DNA from: Dyadobacter sp. CY356
Lineage (GTDB): Bacteria; Bacteroidota; Bacteroidia; Cytophagales; Spirosomataceae
Direction: 5' to 3'
Assembly: GCF_021440195.1 (NCBI RefSeq)
Contig: NZ_JAJTSZ010000015.1
Location: 1 to 40,119 of the forward strand
DNA length: 40,119 bases
Numbering within the stretch: position 1 is the first letter of the stretch; every line of letters starts with the position of its first letter. The notes below the pieces were generated by a model. The model worked only from the letters and a program-made list of their open reading frames with translations, ran no database searches and was not told the DNA's origin. The position numbers were made by a program, and so were the translations under genes. This document shows positions 1 to 8,566 of the stretch, piece by piece.

Positions 1-104
1 GACAATATTAAATTGCCCTGCCTAACGTGCATGGAATAAATTCCTGCTTCTGAAAGCGTAATTTATAAAAATATTTAATCTTTTACTTGACTTTTAACAC
101 AGCA

Positions 105-211
105 CCTTGGGTTAGTATTGTCGAGGAATGAATATCCAGTGAGACAAAAATTAACCCAAGGCTTCAGCCTAGGGTCAGGAATACCACTAGATATATCCGG
201 GCTTTAGCCCG
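105..211. repeat. Intergenic palindromic repeats downstream of the M16 protease gene
   Basis: Three inverted repeats lie close together in the gene-free left end. CCTTGGGTTA (105-114) pairs with TAACCCAAGG (152-161). AGGCTTCAGCCT (159-170) and CGGGCTTTAGCCCG (198-211) are short GC-rich hairpins. None is followed on the minus strand by a clear T-run, so they look more like a dispersed intergenic repeat than a simple terminator of the protease gene. The class is inferred; no second copy of these sequences was found in the window. Confidence 0.5.
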
Positions 212-220
212 CAGCATTTT

Positions 221-3028
221 TTATTTCTTCTCAGGCATCAACACAACTTTGATAAAATTATCATCCGAGAAATATTGATTCGCTGCTGCTTTAGTACTCG
301 CCACAGTGATTGATTTTAACAATTTATCTTCTTCAAGAACTTCATTCAAATCATCTCCAAGGAAAGTATTTTCATCAATATAGTTAATCCAGAAGCCATT
401 TGTTTTCAATGCAACTTCTGTCTTGCGCTTAGTTTCAGCGACAAATTTTTCGATATCTTTTGGATCAGCACCGTTTTCTTTGATCTTTTTCATCTCAGCC
501 AATGTACGGCTTACCAGTTTATCTACATTTTCAGGAGCACAGCCGAAACCGATATTGAAACGATAATGTCCGGTAGGGAGTTTGTCGACATCCTCGGAAA
601 CACGCACTCCATAAACACCGCTTTCTTCCTCGCGAAGTGCTTCGATCAGCTTAATTTGAAGTACTTCCTGTAATGCTTCAATCTGAATATTGTTTTCAGG
701 TTTGTAGTCATATTCACCGCTGCTAACAATTGTAACGCGGCTTTTTGGTTCCAGACCTTTATATACTGTTTTTTCAATACGCCCTTTTGGTGGGAAGATA
801 TTTGGATGTTTGTAAGTATCATCGCGATCTGTTGACGGTAAACCACCGATGTACTTTTCAAGCAACGGCTTTATGGCATCTACTTTAAATGCACCGACAA
901 ATGTGAAAACAAAGTCAGAAGCGTCGGCAAACCGGTTTTTATAAATTTCAATACCACGATCCAGACTTACTTTGTCAATACTTTCCGGTGTCAGTGGACG
1001 GCGGTCGGGATTGTTGCTCGTTAAAACTGCATTCAGCGTATCAGAATAAACTTTATCCGGGGTCAAAGTTTTGCGCATATTTTCCAGATAAGATTTCTGG
1101 TTAGCAAGCATCCCACCTACAACTTCTGCATCCTTGCGAGGTTCGGTGAAATAGGTGTAGATCAATTGCAGCGTAGTTTCCAGATCTTTCGGGTTGGTAC
1201 TGCCCTCTACACCTTCCTTTAATTCGTTCAGATATGGCTCAACACCAACCGTTTTTCCGGCAAGAAACTTTTGCAACTGGGTTTGGTTATACGGCCCGAC
1301 ACCACCCGACTGAAGCATATAACTCGTCATGATACCCGTTTCTCTCTCTCCCGGAAACAATGAGTATCCGCCTTTCCCGGTAGCCTGAATCAGGATTTCG
1401 TCATTTTTAAAATCAGTAGGTTTTAAAAGGACTTTTACGCCGTTTGACAAAACAAGTTCCGTTATCCCCAGTTTTTCATCTGTTTTTTCACTGGTCACTT
1501 TGCCTGGTTTCGGTTCTGTTTTAAGAAGTGGTGAATCCAGTACGTCGTCAACATATGCTTTCAAATCAGTGTTTGTTTGCGTCAGCATAGTCCTGATTTT
1601 CGCTTCGGTCGGCAGCGCATCTTTTCCTTTTTCCGGGCCCATGATCACCACAGCTCTGTTTTTATCTGTAATGTATTTCTTAGCCAGTGCGTTAACTTCT
1701 TCAAGTTTTATACCGCCAATGTTTTTTTGAAGAAAAGTATAATAATCTTCTATACCCATGTAAGGCTTCTGGTGTAAGAAATTGTCCAGATATTCCTGTA
1801 CATAATTTGCCGATTTAGTTTTATCTTTTTCCTTCAAAGACTGCTCCATCTGATTCATGAAATCTTTCTTCGCCCTTTCAAGCTCAGGCGCAGTGAAACC
1901 AAATTTCTGAACGCGTGCATTTTCTTCCAGCAAAGCAGTCAAGGCAGTTTCGACAGAGGACGGATCTTTGGCAAGCGCAATTGAAGTATATGAATCAAGA
2001 TTACCGAGGAAATCACTGTAACTGCTTGCACCATACAGGAACGGAGGATTCGCCTTTTGTGTAAGTTCCTGCATACGCTGGCCCATCATGGCATTATACA
2101 ATCCCTGTGCAATGTTATTCCGAACATCAAACATCGATTTCTCCTTGGTACTTGGCTGTTTATAAATCAGCTGTATTACGTTTTGGGGATATTCTGAATC
2201 CGTAACGATCGCGACATCCGTACCTCCATTTAGCGGAATGGTATATTCTGTCCGCATTTTTGGTTTTGTTACGACGGGGATTTTACCAAACTTTTGAGCA
2301 ATGATCGCTTCCACTTTGGCTACATCAAAATCGCCGACAGCCACAACAGCCATCAGATCCGGACGATACCAGTCTTTGTAAAATGCTTTTATACTTTCAG
2401 GTTTGAAAGTTTTAAGAATGCTGTCCTTTCCTATTGGTAAACGTTCTGCATATCGCGAATTATTCAGGATCATTTTTAAATATTTATCCCTCATACGCTG
2501 CTGTGCTCCGCGGCCCATACGCGATTCTTCCAAAACAACACCTCGTTCTTTTTCAATTTCGGCAGGATCAAGTAATGCTCCATGCGCCCAGTCATCCAGT
2601 ACCTGCAAACCTTTTTCCAGTAAACCTGTTGAATCCGTCGGAATTGGAAGCATGTATACAGTTTCATCAAAACCTGTATACGCATTCAGGTCAGCACCAA
2701 AACGTACACCGGTTTTTTGAAGAAAATTGACAAGCTCATTTTTTGGGAAATTTGTAGTCCCGTTGAAGTTCATGTGCTCCATGAAATGGGCAAGTCCCTG
2801 TTGGGCATCCGTTTCTAAAACTGACCCTGCTTTTACGATTAATCGAAGTTCAGCCCGGTTTTTCGGCTCAGCATTTTTTTTAATATAATAGGTAATCCCG
2901 TTTTTTAATTTCCCGGTTTTGACGGTCGGGTCCAGCGGGATTTTTTGTGTGCGTAGATCTTGTGCAAAAGTTGGAATTAACGCCGCGGATATGCCCCAAA
3001 CGCATAATACCAAGAGGGATTTTTTCAT
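221..3028 (-). CDS. M16 family zinc metalloprotease (pitrilysin/PqqL-like), periplasmic
   Basis: The 935-residue product begins with a signal peptide (about residues 1-22, ending near Ala-Gln), so it should act in the periplasm. It carries the inverted zinc motif HxxEH of the M16 family: His81, Glu84 (catalytic) and His85. The third ligand fits Glu161, 76 residues downstream, the usual spacing. A second, catalytically inactive M16-like half follows from about residue 510, giving the two-half clam-shell typical of PqqL-like enzymes of about 930 residues. The gene stands alone; the epimerase gene upstream on the same strand is separated by a hairpin. The start is the Met directly before the Lys-Lys of the signal peptide. 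The substrate is unknown; family members degrade peptides. Confidence 0.93.
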   Translation of the reverse strand: MKKSLLVLCVWGISAALIPTFAQDLRTQKIPLDPTVKTGKLKNGITYYIKKNAEPKNRAELRLIVKAGSVLETDAQQGLAHFMEHMNFNGTTNFPKNELVNFLQKTGVRFGADLNAYTGFDETVYMLPIPTDSTGLLEKGLQVLDDWAHGALLDPAEIEKERGVVLEESRMGRGAQQRMRDKYLKMILNNSRYAERLPIGKDSILKTFKPESIKAFYKDWYRPDLMAVVAVGDFDVAKVEAIIAQKFGKIPVVTKPKMRTEYTIPLNGGTDVAIVTDSEYPQNVIQLIYKQPSTKEKSMFDVRNNIAQGLYNAMMGQRMQELTQKANPPFLYGASSYSDFLGNLDSYTSIALAKDPSSVETALTALLEENARVQKFGFTAPELERAKKDFMNQMEQSLKEKDKTKSANYVQEYLDNFLHQKPYMGIEDYYTFLQKNIGGIKLEEVNALAKKYITDKNRAVVIMGPEKGKDALPTEAKIRTMLTQTNTDLKAYVDDVLDSPLLKTEPKPGKVTSEKTDEKLGITELVLSNGVKVLLKPTDFKNDEILIQATGKGGYSLFPGERETGIMTSYMLQSGGVGPYNQTQLQKFLAGKTVGVEPYLNELKEGVEGSTNPKDLETTLQLIYTYFTEPRKDAEVVGGMLANQKSYLENMRKTLTPDKVYSDTLNAVLTSNNPDRRPLTPESIDKVSLDRGIEIYKNRFADASDFVFTFVGAFKVDAIKPLLEKYIGGLPSTDRDDTYKHPNIFPPKGRIEKTVYKGLEPKSRVTIVSSGEYDYKPENNIQIEALQEVLQIKLIEALREEESGVYGVRVSEDVDKLPTGHYRFNIGFGCAPENVDKLVSRTLAEMKKIKENGADPKDIEKFVAETKRKTEVALKTNGFWINYIDENTFLGDDLNEVLEEDKLLKSITVASTKAAANQYFSDDNFIKVVLMPEKK

Positions 3029-3174
3029 TTTACTGATATTAGGTTGATAAAATGTATGAAAACGAAATATATCGTTAATCAGTACGATTGCAAAGAGAGT
3101 GTATTAAAATATTTTAATCGTATTAGTCATAATGACTTATAAAAGGAGAATTGTTTTTAATTGAAAATGCAAAT

Positions 3175-3214
3175 ATCTGCCACAGATATTGTGTAGGATT
3201 TACCTGTGGCAGAT
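3175..3214 (-). terminator. Hairpin downstream of the epimerase gene
   Basis: ATCTGCCACAG (3175-3185) and CTGTGGCAGAT (3204-3214) form a perfect 11-bp stem with an 18-base loop just past the stop of the epimerase gene. On the minus strand it is followed by a weakly T-rich stretch. It probably ends transcription of that gene, but the loop is long and the T-run poor. Confidence 0.5.
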
Positions 3215-3219
3215 AGAAT

Positions 3220-4071
3220 TTATTGATATTTTTCAACCATTTTTTTCATGAAGGCCAGGCTGCCTTTTGCCAGATCTTCGGCATTGTATTTTGAAGGACG
3301 CCATAAGGATGTCGGGCCAACCAGTTCTCTAATTTCGGATGAGAAATTTTCCAGAACCAGGGCTCCGCTATAATCAATTTCCGATAAACCTTTAAATAAT
3401 TCGTCCCAATGCACATTTCCTTCACCTAGCATGCCACGGTCGCTGTCTGTCATATGCACATGATATAATTTTGAACCTCCGGCCAGAACCGGATCGCGGA
3501 AATTACTTTCTTCAATATTCATGTGAAATGTATCCAGGTGCAAACCCAGATTAGTAGCGTTGACTTTATTGATCATCGTCATGGTTTCACCAGCCGCCGT
3601 GCAGATATAACTTTCATACCTGTTGATTGGCTCGATTCCGATTCTGATTCCAAGATTTTTTGCATAAGCTGCCACCTCGCTCCAGACCTGACAAATAATA
3701 ACTTCCTCTTCCTTCGTTCGTGGAAGTCCGGTAAAAACCCCGATTCCTGAATGCAAAACCCCGCCCAGATAGTCAACTTCAAGAATTGCGGCCTTATCCA
3801 GCGCTGCTTTAATCAGTGTTGTTGCTTCTAACGGGTGGAAAGGTATGTGGCAATTTTTTGGCAGGTTCAGACCGCAAACAGCTCCGATGTTGTGTGCTTT
3901 TAATTGCTTTCTGACAGTTTCGGCATCAAAGTCCATGGAAACCGGGAGGAGTATTTCCAGTAGATCAAATCCAGTTTCTGCTGTTTTTTTTATGGCGTAA
4001 AGTCCGGCTTCCGGAGTCCAGACTGGCGGGATCCAGGATAAAATAGAAGCGCCGTATTTTGGGTTGATCAT
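3220..4071 (-). CDS. D-tagatose/D-psicose 3-epimerase-like TIM-barrel sugar epimerase
   Basis: The 283-residue protein belongs to the xylose-isomerase-like TIM-barrel superfamily. Metal ligands are visible as Glu147 (in IEPINRYE), Asp180 (LDTFHMNIEE), His206 (HVHMTDSDRG) and Glu241 (VLENFS). Their spacing is identical to the Glu-Asp-His-Glu set known in D-tagatose 3-epimerases, where they bind a divalent metal that drives C3 epimerisation of ketohexoses. The LDTFHMNIEE block and the Asp-Arg before GEGNVHW are also typical of that family. No signal peptide is present, so it is cytosolic. It lies 17 bases downstream of the LtaS-like gene on the same strand and may be cotranscribed with it. The exact sugar cannot be read from sequence; generic annotation would be sugar phosphate isomerase/epimerase. 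Confidence 0.88.
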   Translation of the reverse strand: MINPKYGASILSWIPPVWTPEAGLYAIKKTAETGFDLLEILLPVSMDFDAETVRKQLKAHNIGAVCGLNLPKNCHIPFHPLEATTLIKAALDKAAILEVDYLGGVLHSGIGVFTGLPRTKEEEVIICQVWSEVAAYAKNLGIRIGIEPINRYESYICTAAGETMTMINKVNATNLGLHLDTFHMNIEESNFRDPVLAGGSKLYHVHMTDSDRGMLGEGNVHWDELFKGLSEIDYSGALVLENFSSEIRELVGPTSLWRPSKYNAEDLAKGSLAFMKKMVEKYQ

Positions 4072-4088
4072 AACTTTATAAATTAAGT

Positions 4089-6041
4089 TTACTTCAGCAG
4101 CTTATTTTTAAACTGATAACTGGCCGTTTGATACCATGTTATGGCTTCTTTGGTCAATGATTTATTTTCCTGCGTTTCTTTTGCTGTCCCATCTTTAAAA
4201 TCAGGAACAAAAGATTCCACTATACGCTGCGGTTTTAGGATAACCAATGTATCTTTTCTGACATAACCTAAACTTTGGTAAGTACTGATAAATGCCCTTT
4301 CGCGGCCTTCTTCCAGTTTGAAAATATCGTACCCGAAGAATTTACTGGTGTAAGAAAAGTTGAGCAAACCAAGGATCGTCGGCCCAAGATCGATCTGGCT
4401 CATCAACCGTTCCATTTTTGCAGGCTGAATATTTCCTGGCGAATAGATCAAAAGCGGAATCAGGTATTTGTTGACCGGCAGATCGGTTTTTCCGGCACTT
4501 GAAGCACAATGATCTGCTACGATAACAAAAAGCGTATTCTTGAACCAGGGTTTTGTTTTTGCTTCTTTGATGAATTTTCCTATCGCATAATCCGTGTATT
4601 TGACTGCACCTTCTCTGCTGGTATGTGAGGGAATGTCAATCCGCCCATCCGGATAGGTAAAAGGTCTATGGTTGGATGTGGTCATGATATGCGCAAAAAC
4701 CGGCTTTCCGTTTTTAATTGTTTTTTCAATTTCACGGGTTGCCAAAGTAAACAGATTCTCATCAGCGACGCCCCAGATATTCTCGTAGGCAATATCTTTT
4801 TTAGCAATCTTCTTTCTGTCAACAACCTCGTAATCGTTGTTTTTAAAGAAATAACCCATGTTGTCAAAATAGCCATATCCGCCGTAAATGAATTTGCTTT
4901 CGTAACCTTTCTCTTTAAAAACCCGGCCCATTGAAAAAAGCCCTTCGTTTTTGGGTCGTCTTACTATGGATTGTCCCGGTGTTGGTGGCGTGCCAACAGA
5001 AAGTGCTTCAAGCCCGCGGACTGTTCTTGTTCCGGTTGCATATAAATGCGTAAATAGTAAGCTATGAGCCGCAAGGGAATCCAGATTTGGAGTAATTTTT
5101 TGTGTATTGCCAAAAGCTCCTAAAAAATCTGCGCTTAGACTTTCAACGCTGATCAGCACAACATTCATCTTTTTTTCTGCGCCCGGATTGATGATTTTTC
5201 TTTCAATACTAAATGGATTGTTATCCACAAAATGGCTCTCTGGAGTTTTAATTTTTTCACGGATTATTTTGAATGCTTCTTCATCAGGAATTTTGTGATA
5301 AAACTGGGCATAATCCAGCTCGTTATTTCTGTAAGCAGCAAAAAGCTCATAAAGCCCGTTTCCTGCAAGTTCGTTGACATAGGTGTTTTCGGAAAACTGT
5401 CTGGTTTTATTAGTAATCAGGAAAAATGACGCTGCCAGGAAAAATAAATAGACCAGCATCCAGACGGATCTTGTTTTAAAGGGAAGCGCATGATCAGCTG
5501 CTTTTCTGATCATCGGGGCTAAAAAATATACAAATCCCGCAGTTAACGCAACGAGAAAAATTATGATCAGTTCTACCGGATATGACTGACGGATGTTACC
5601 GATTACTTCATTGGTATAAACCAGATAATCAACCGCTATGAAATTAAAACGTGCGTTGAATTCGTCCCAAAAAAACCATTCAGAAACTGTATTAAATAAA
5701 AGTCCGAAAATGAAAAATGAGAAAATGCCATACAGCAAATTTCGCTGCCAGTTTTTCTTAAAAGCTTTATCTGACATCAGCCAGATATAAATCATAAACG
5801 GTAATATAAAATACAGGGCATTGACCAGATCATAAAACAACCCGATACCGAAAATGCCGGGGATATTTATAAATGTAAAGTCAACCGCAGAGGCAGATTT
5901 GACCAGAAGGGCAAGTCTTGTAAGTGTCGATAAAACAACAAGAATGGAGGTTAATAATGCGGCTAGTCCAAAAGAGTGATCATAAGGCTTTGGAAAGGAT
6001 ATACGTTTTGCTGTAACCGGATTTTCAGCGGATTTAATCAT
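4089..6041 (-). CDS. LTA synthase-like membrane sulfatase-fold protein
   Basis: The 650-residue protein has five predicted membrane segments in the N-terminal part (about residues 24-46, 62-90, 104-120, 155-175 and 192-210) and a large extracytoplasmic sulfatase-fold domain from about residue 290. That domain starts with VVLISVES, where Glu300 would bind metal. The nucleophile region TGTRTVRG follows at about 337-342, with Thr340 the likely nucleophile, and a C-terminal VADH supplies a further metal ligand. This layout is that of LtaS/OpgB-type enzymes, which move phosphoglycerol or phosphoethanolamine groups onto envelope glycans or lipids. Bacteroidota have no teichoic acid, so the acceptor here is unknown. 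The product is integral to the inner membrane with its catalytic domain in the periplasm. The epimerase gene follows 17 bases downstream. Confidence 0.88.
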   Translation of the reverse strand: MIKSAENPVTAKRISFPKPYDHSFGLAALLTSILVVLSTLTRLALLVKSASAVDFTFINIPGIFGIGLFYDLVNALYFILPFMIYIWLMSDKAFKKNWQRNLLYGIFSFFIFGLLFNTVSEWFFWDEFNARFNFIAVDYLVYTNEVIGNIRQSYPVELIIIFLVALTAGFVYFLAPMIRKAADHALPFKTRSVWMLVYLFFLAASFFLITNKTRQFSENTYVNELAGNGLYELFAAYRNNELDYAQFYHKIPDEEAFKIIREKIKTPESHFVDNNPFSIERKIINPGAEKKMNVVLISVESLSADFLGAFGNTQKITPNLDSLAAHSLLFTHLYATGTRTVRGLEALSVGTPPTPGQSIVRRPKNEGLFSMGRVFKEKGYESKFIYGGYGYFDNMGYFFKNNDYEVVDRKKIAKKDIAYENIWGVADENLFTLATREIEKTIKNGKPVFAHIMTTSNHRPFTYPDGRIDIPSHTSREGAVKYTDYAIGKFIKEAKTKPWFKNTLFVIVADHCASSAGKTDLPVNKYLIPLLIYSPGNIQPAKMERLMSQIDLGPTILGLLNFSYTSKFFGYDIFKLEEGRERAFISTYQSLGYVRKDTLVILKPQRIVESFVPDFKDGTAKETQENKSLTKEAITWYQTASYQFKNKLLK

Positions 6042-6076
6042 TAAAGGTTAGGGGAGAAGGGTGAAATTTATTTTAG

Positions 6077-6796
6077 TTAAGGGCAATTACTTTTTTTGAA
6101 AGTGAGGCCATTTTTGAAACTAAGTTTCGCTCTGTTTATAAAACTCACCTTATTATCAAGCTCCTGAACATCACCAAAACCCTCTATGAAATTATTGTCT
6201 TTTTTGATCATCACAACTTCCCTCGCCGAGGTTGAGCCTTCGGATAAAAATGTGTAATCCGCAATAAGCGTATCACCAAACATTTTGCCTTTGATTGTTC
6301 CGTTATTGCGGTCTTTTTCAAAGAAACGGTATTCCAGATTTCCTGACACCATATTTTCTACCACATTGATATGGAGTATTGCAGTATCCTTTTTTGCAGA
6401 AAAAGTGTAACAGTCAAAAGTTTCAAAAGCCCTGACGAGTTTGCCGGGAACATTGGTTTTAGTATAAGTGATCTCGTTGCCGTCTGTCTTTTTCAGAACG
6501 AGGATACTATCACTGACAGAAACGATTTTTAAAGTATCTGAAAATTCTTCTTTTGCTTCTGAATTTTTGGTGCCACGAAGAATCAGCAGGTCACCAAATT
6601 TTTCCCATTTATGATAAAGCTTGTCATTGAGATTAATTGAAGCGGCATTTCCTTCATCTTTCAATGTGAAACCTTGCTTATGTTGAGGTTGCTCATCCAT
6701 GGATCTGACCCAACTTCCGGAAATAGATCCGGATTCTTTATTGCATGCAGTGAGCATGCAGCTAACTAGTGCTGTAAAAAGAATTATTTTTTTCAT
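6077..6796 (-). CDS. Hypothetical lipoprotein
   Basis: The 239-residue protein starts with a lipoprotein signal peptide whose lipobox (LTAC, Cys18) is clear, so it should be anchored in a membrane facing the periplasm. The mature part is rich in beta strands and shows a lipocalin-like flavour: SGSWVRS near residue 26 and several short alternating hydrophobic strands ending in KKSNCP. I do not recognise a named family. It lies 35 bases upstream of the LtaS-like gene on the same strand and could share its transcript. The gene upstream on the same strand, lgt, is 149 bases away. Confidence 0.75.
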   Translation of the reverse strand: MKKIILFTALVSCMLTACNKESGSISGSWVRSMDEQPQHKQGFTLKDEGNAASINLNDKLYHKWEKFGDLLILRGTKNSEAKEEFSDTLKIVSVSDSILVLKKTDGNEITYTKTNVPGKLVRAFETFDCYTFSAKKDTAILHINVVENMVSGNLEYRFFEKDRNNGTIKGKMFGDTLIADYTFLSEGSTSAREVVMIKKDNNFIEGFGDVQELDNKVSFINRAKLSFKNGLTFKKSNCP

Positions 6797-6945
6797 TAAA
6801 ACCTTTATGAACGATTACAAACAGATAATGATGATTTTGCTGTTTTAACGTGCCAAGGTATGAAATATGATTCTGTTGAGGAAAATTGTGAGTGAAGAAA
6901 GAATTAGTCTAAGGATAAATGGTAAATGCAAACCGGAAGTAATAT

Positions 6946-7785
6946 TTAGATTTTATCAATTTTGGAGATATTATTTACAGAATAATCTAAATTAATTAAT
7001 ACCATACCGATCAAAATAAATGGTATACTTAAAATTTGTCCCATGTTGATAATTAATTCACTTTCAAAGGGTTCCTGGTCGATTTTGAAGTATTCGTCGA
7101 TAAATCTGAAAGTGAAAAGTAGTATGAGAAAAATACCCAATAGAAACCCATTGTGAATCTTGGTGACTTTTAATTTCCAGATTGTAAACATAATTACAAA
7201 AAGGAATAGACAGAAAACAGATTCATACAGTTGTGCCGGATGTCTTGGTATGGCATCAATAGTTGTAAAAATGAATCCCCATGGCATTTTAGTAGGAATT
7301 CCAATCATTTCCGAATTCATCAGGTTGCCAAATCTTACGAAAACGCCGACCAATGCAACGATAATCGTCATTCTGTCCAGTATCCATAAATAGTTTTCTT
7401 TATATTTTCTGCAAAAAAGATATACGGAAAGAAAAATTCCTATGCCTCCTCCATGGCTCGCAAGTCCTGACAATCCGGTAAATTCAAAATGTGGAGAAAG
7501 CCGGATAGGTAATATTTCGATGGGATGATGCCAGTAATAGATTGGATCGTAAAAAAGAATGTGGCCCAAACGGGCACCGAGTAACGTACCAATAATTACA
7601 TACGTCGCCAGAATATCAAGTTGTTCGACTGGTTTTTCTTCCTTTTTGTAGATATAAAGCATAACCTGATACCCTAAAAATATTCCCAGTGCCCAGCATA
7701 GGCCGTACCATTTTGGGATTTCAAGTCCTGGAAATACATTGGACCGTACGTTCCAAATTATGTAAGTGATAGTTGCAGTAAGCAT
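6946..7785 (-). CDS. lgt: Prolipoprotein diacylglyceryl transferase
   Basis: Lgt transfers diacylglycerol from phosphatidylglycerol to the lipobox cysteine of prolipoproteins in the inner membrane. The 279-residue protein has about seven hydrophobic segments and the Lgt signature. His111 (SHGGGIG) and Arg151 (RFGNLMNSEMIG) correspond in spacing to His103 and Arg143, the essential residues of E. coli Lgt. RHPAQLYES (181-189) and FRFIDEY near residue 226 complete the family pattern. The ATG directly abuts the TAA stop of the 65-codon gene upstream, so sigma factor, small membrane peptide and lgt form one tight operon. That is an unusual home for lgt, and the genome may hold another copy elsewhere (not testable here). 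Confidence 0.92.
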   Translation of the reverse strand: MLTATITYIIWNVRSNVFPGLEIPKWYGLCWALGIFLGYQVMLYIYKKEEKPVEQLDILATYVIIGTLLGARLGHILFYDPIYYWHHPIEILPIRLSPHFEFTGLSGLASHGGGIGIFLSVYLFCRKYKENYLWILDRMTIIVALVGVFVRFGNLMNSEMIGIPTKMPWGFIFTTIDAIPRHPAQLYESVFCLFLFVIMFTIWKLKVTKIHNGFLLGIFLILLFTFRFIDEYFKIDQEPFESELIINMGQILSIPFILIGMVLINLDYSVNNISKIDKI

Positions 7786-7983
7786 TTAAACATAACAATT
7801 TTGACAAAACAGAATCAGAAACGAGAATACAGCAGCATTTTTGAGCAGACGTTCTGTTGAGAAATAAAATGACGGATTATTCGCATTTTCAATGATATCC
7901 AATATTTCTTTATCATTGATTTCAATGGAACTATTCAATTTTTGAAAGGCTTTCCAGGACGATTTGTAATTATCTGAGTTCAT
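7786..7983 (-). CDS. Small membrane peptide between the ECF sigma gene and lgt
   Basis: The 65-codon gene overlaps the end of the sigma-factor gene by 14 bases and its TAA stop touches the lgt ATG, so it is translationally linked to both. The N-terminus (KSSWKAFQKLNSSIEINDKEIL) resembles, from memory, the soluble start of longer membrane proteins that often follow sigma genes in Bacteroidota. Here only one hydrophobic segment (about residues 46-62) remains before the stop. It may be a shortened anti-sigma or sigma-partner protein. That reading is inference; the peptide itself has no motif I recognise. Confidence 0.6.
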   Translation of the reverse strand: MNSDNYKSSWKAFQKLNSSIEINDKEILDIIENANNPSFYFSTERLLKNAAVFSFLILFCQNCYV

Positions 7984-8476
7984 TTAAGATGGTATTAAAT
8001 GCTTCTTTGAGTTTAATTTTAATGCGGTTCATTCTTGTACTGATATTCGTGGCTGTCAGTTTTAATGTTTCCGCAATTTCTTTGTTACTGTATCCTTCAA
8101 AATGTAGAATCATGATGGCTTTATCAGTTGCTTCAAGTTGGTTGACAAGAAATAGCAGTTGCTGGATATCGTCATTTGTATCGAACTTATTATCAGGACT
8201 ATTAAAATGCGACTCCGATAATAATTCCTGGGATGAATTTTTATGATCTTTTTTAGCTTTTGCCAGCATTGTATTGAGTGCCACTCTGTAAATCCAGGTA
8301 CTGATTTTAGAGTCATTCCGGAATGTTGGCAGAGATTTCCAGAGCTGTAAAATAATGTCTTGTCTCGCATCTTTTATGTCCTCATCATCCGTATAATAAA
8401 TGCGGGAGATACTATTGATAATTCCCTGATTTTCCTGGATGACCTGTACGAAGCAAGATTTATTTGTCGAATCCAT
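7970..8476 (-). CDS. ECF-type RNA polymerase sigma factor (sigma-70 family)
   Basis: The 168-residue protein has the two-domain layout of an extracytoplasmic-function sigma factor. Region 2, about residues 22-85, contains DARQDIILQLWKSLPTF and STWIYRVALNT, which bind core polymerase and the -10 element. Region 4, about residues 110-160, contains IMILHFEGYSNKEIAETLKLTATNISTRMNRIKIKLKE, a helix-turn-helix for the -35 element. No classical anti-sigma gene is adjacent; instead a 65-codon membrane peptide overlaps its 3' end and lgt follows. What activates it is unknown, though the link to lgt suggests an envelope signal (inference). The start Met lies 90 bases past the stop of the upstream DNA polymerase gene on the same strand. 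Confidence 0.9.
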   Translation of the reverse strand: MDSTNKSCFVQVIQENQGIINSISRIYYTDDEDIKDARQDIILQLWKSLPTFRNDSKISTWIYRVALNTMLAKAKKDHKNSSQELLSESHFNSPDNKFDTNDDIQQLLFLVNQLEATDKAIMILHFEGYSNKEIAETLKLTATNISTRMNRIKIKLKEAFNTILNELR

Positions 8477-8566
8477 TGCTGATACTTGTTTTAAAACATT
8501 AGTATGAATTGCAAGGAAAATGTCACAAGAGAAGTGATATTAATTTTGAAGTTACGAAATTCCCCA

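Noticed and set aside
1..62. A minus-strand frame reading SEAGIYSMHVRQGNLI, like the end of a T9SS sorting domain
   Set aside because: Only about 20 codons are visible, an in-frame stop lies just before, and other frames are equally open. It could be a gene remnant but cannot be supported.
2403..2720. Overlapping plus-strand ORF inside the M16 protease gene
   Set aside because: It runs opposite a full-length, motif-bearing gene and has no family features; the same holds for other long antisense frames such as 9452-9865, 10187-10696 and 33364-33690.
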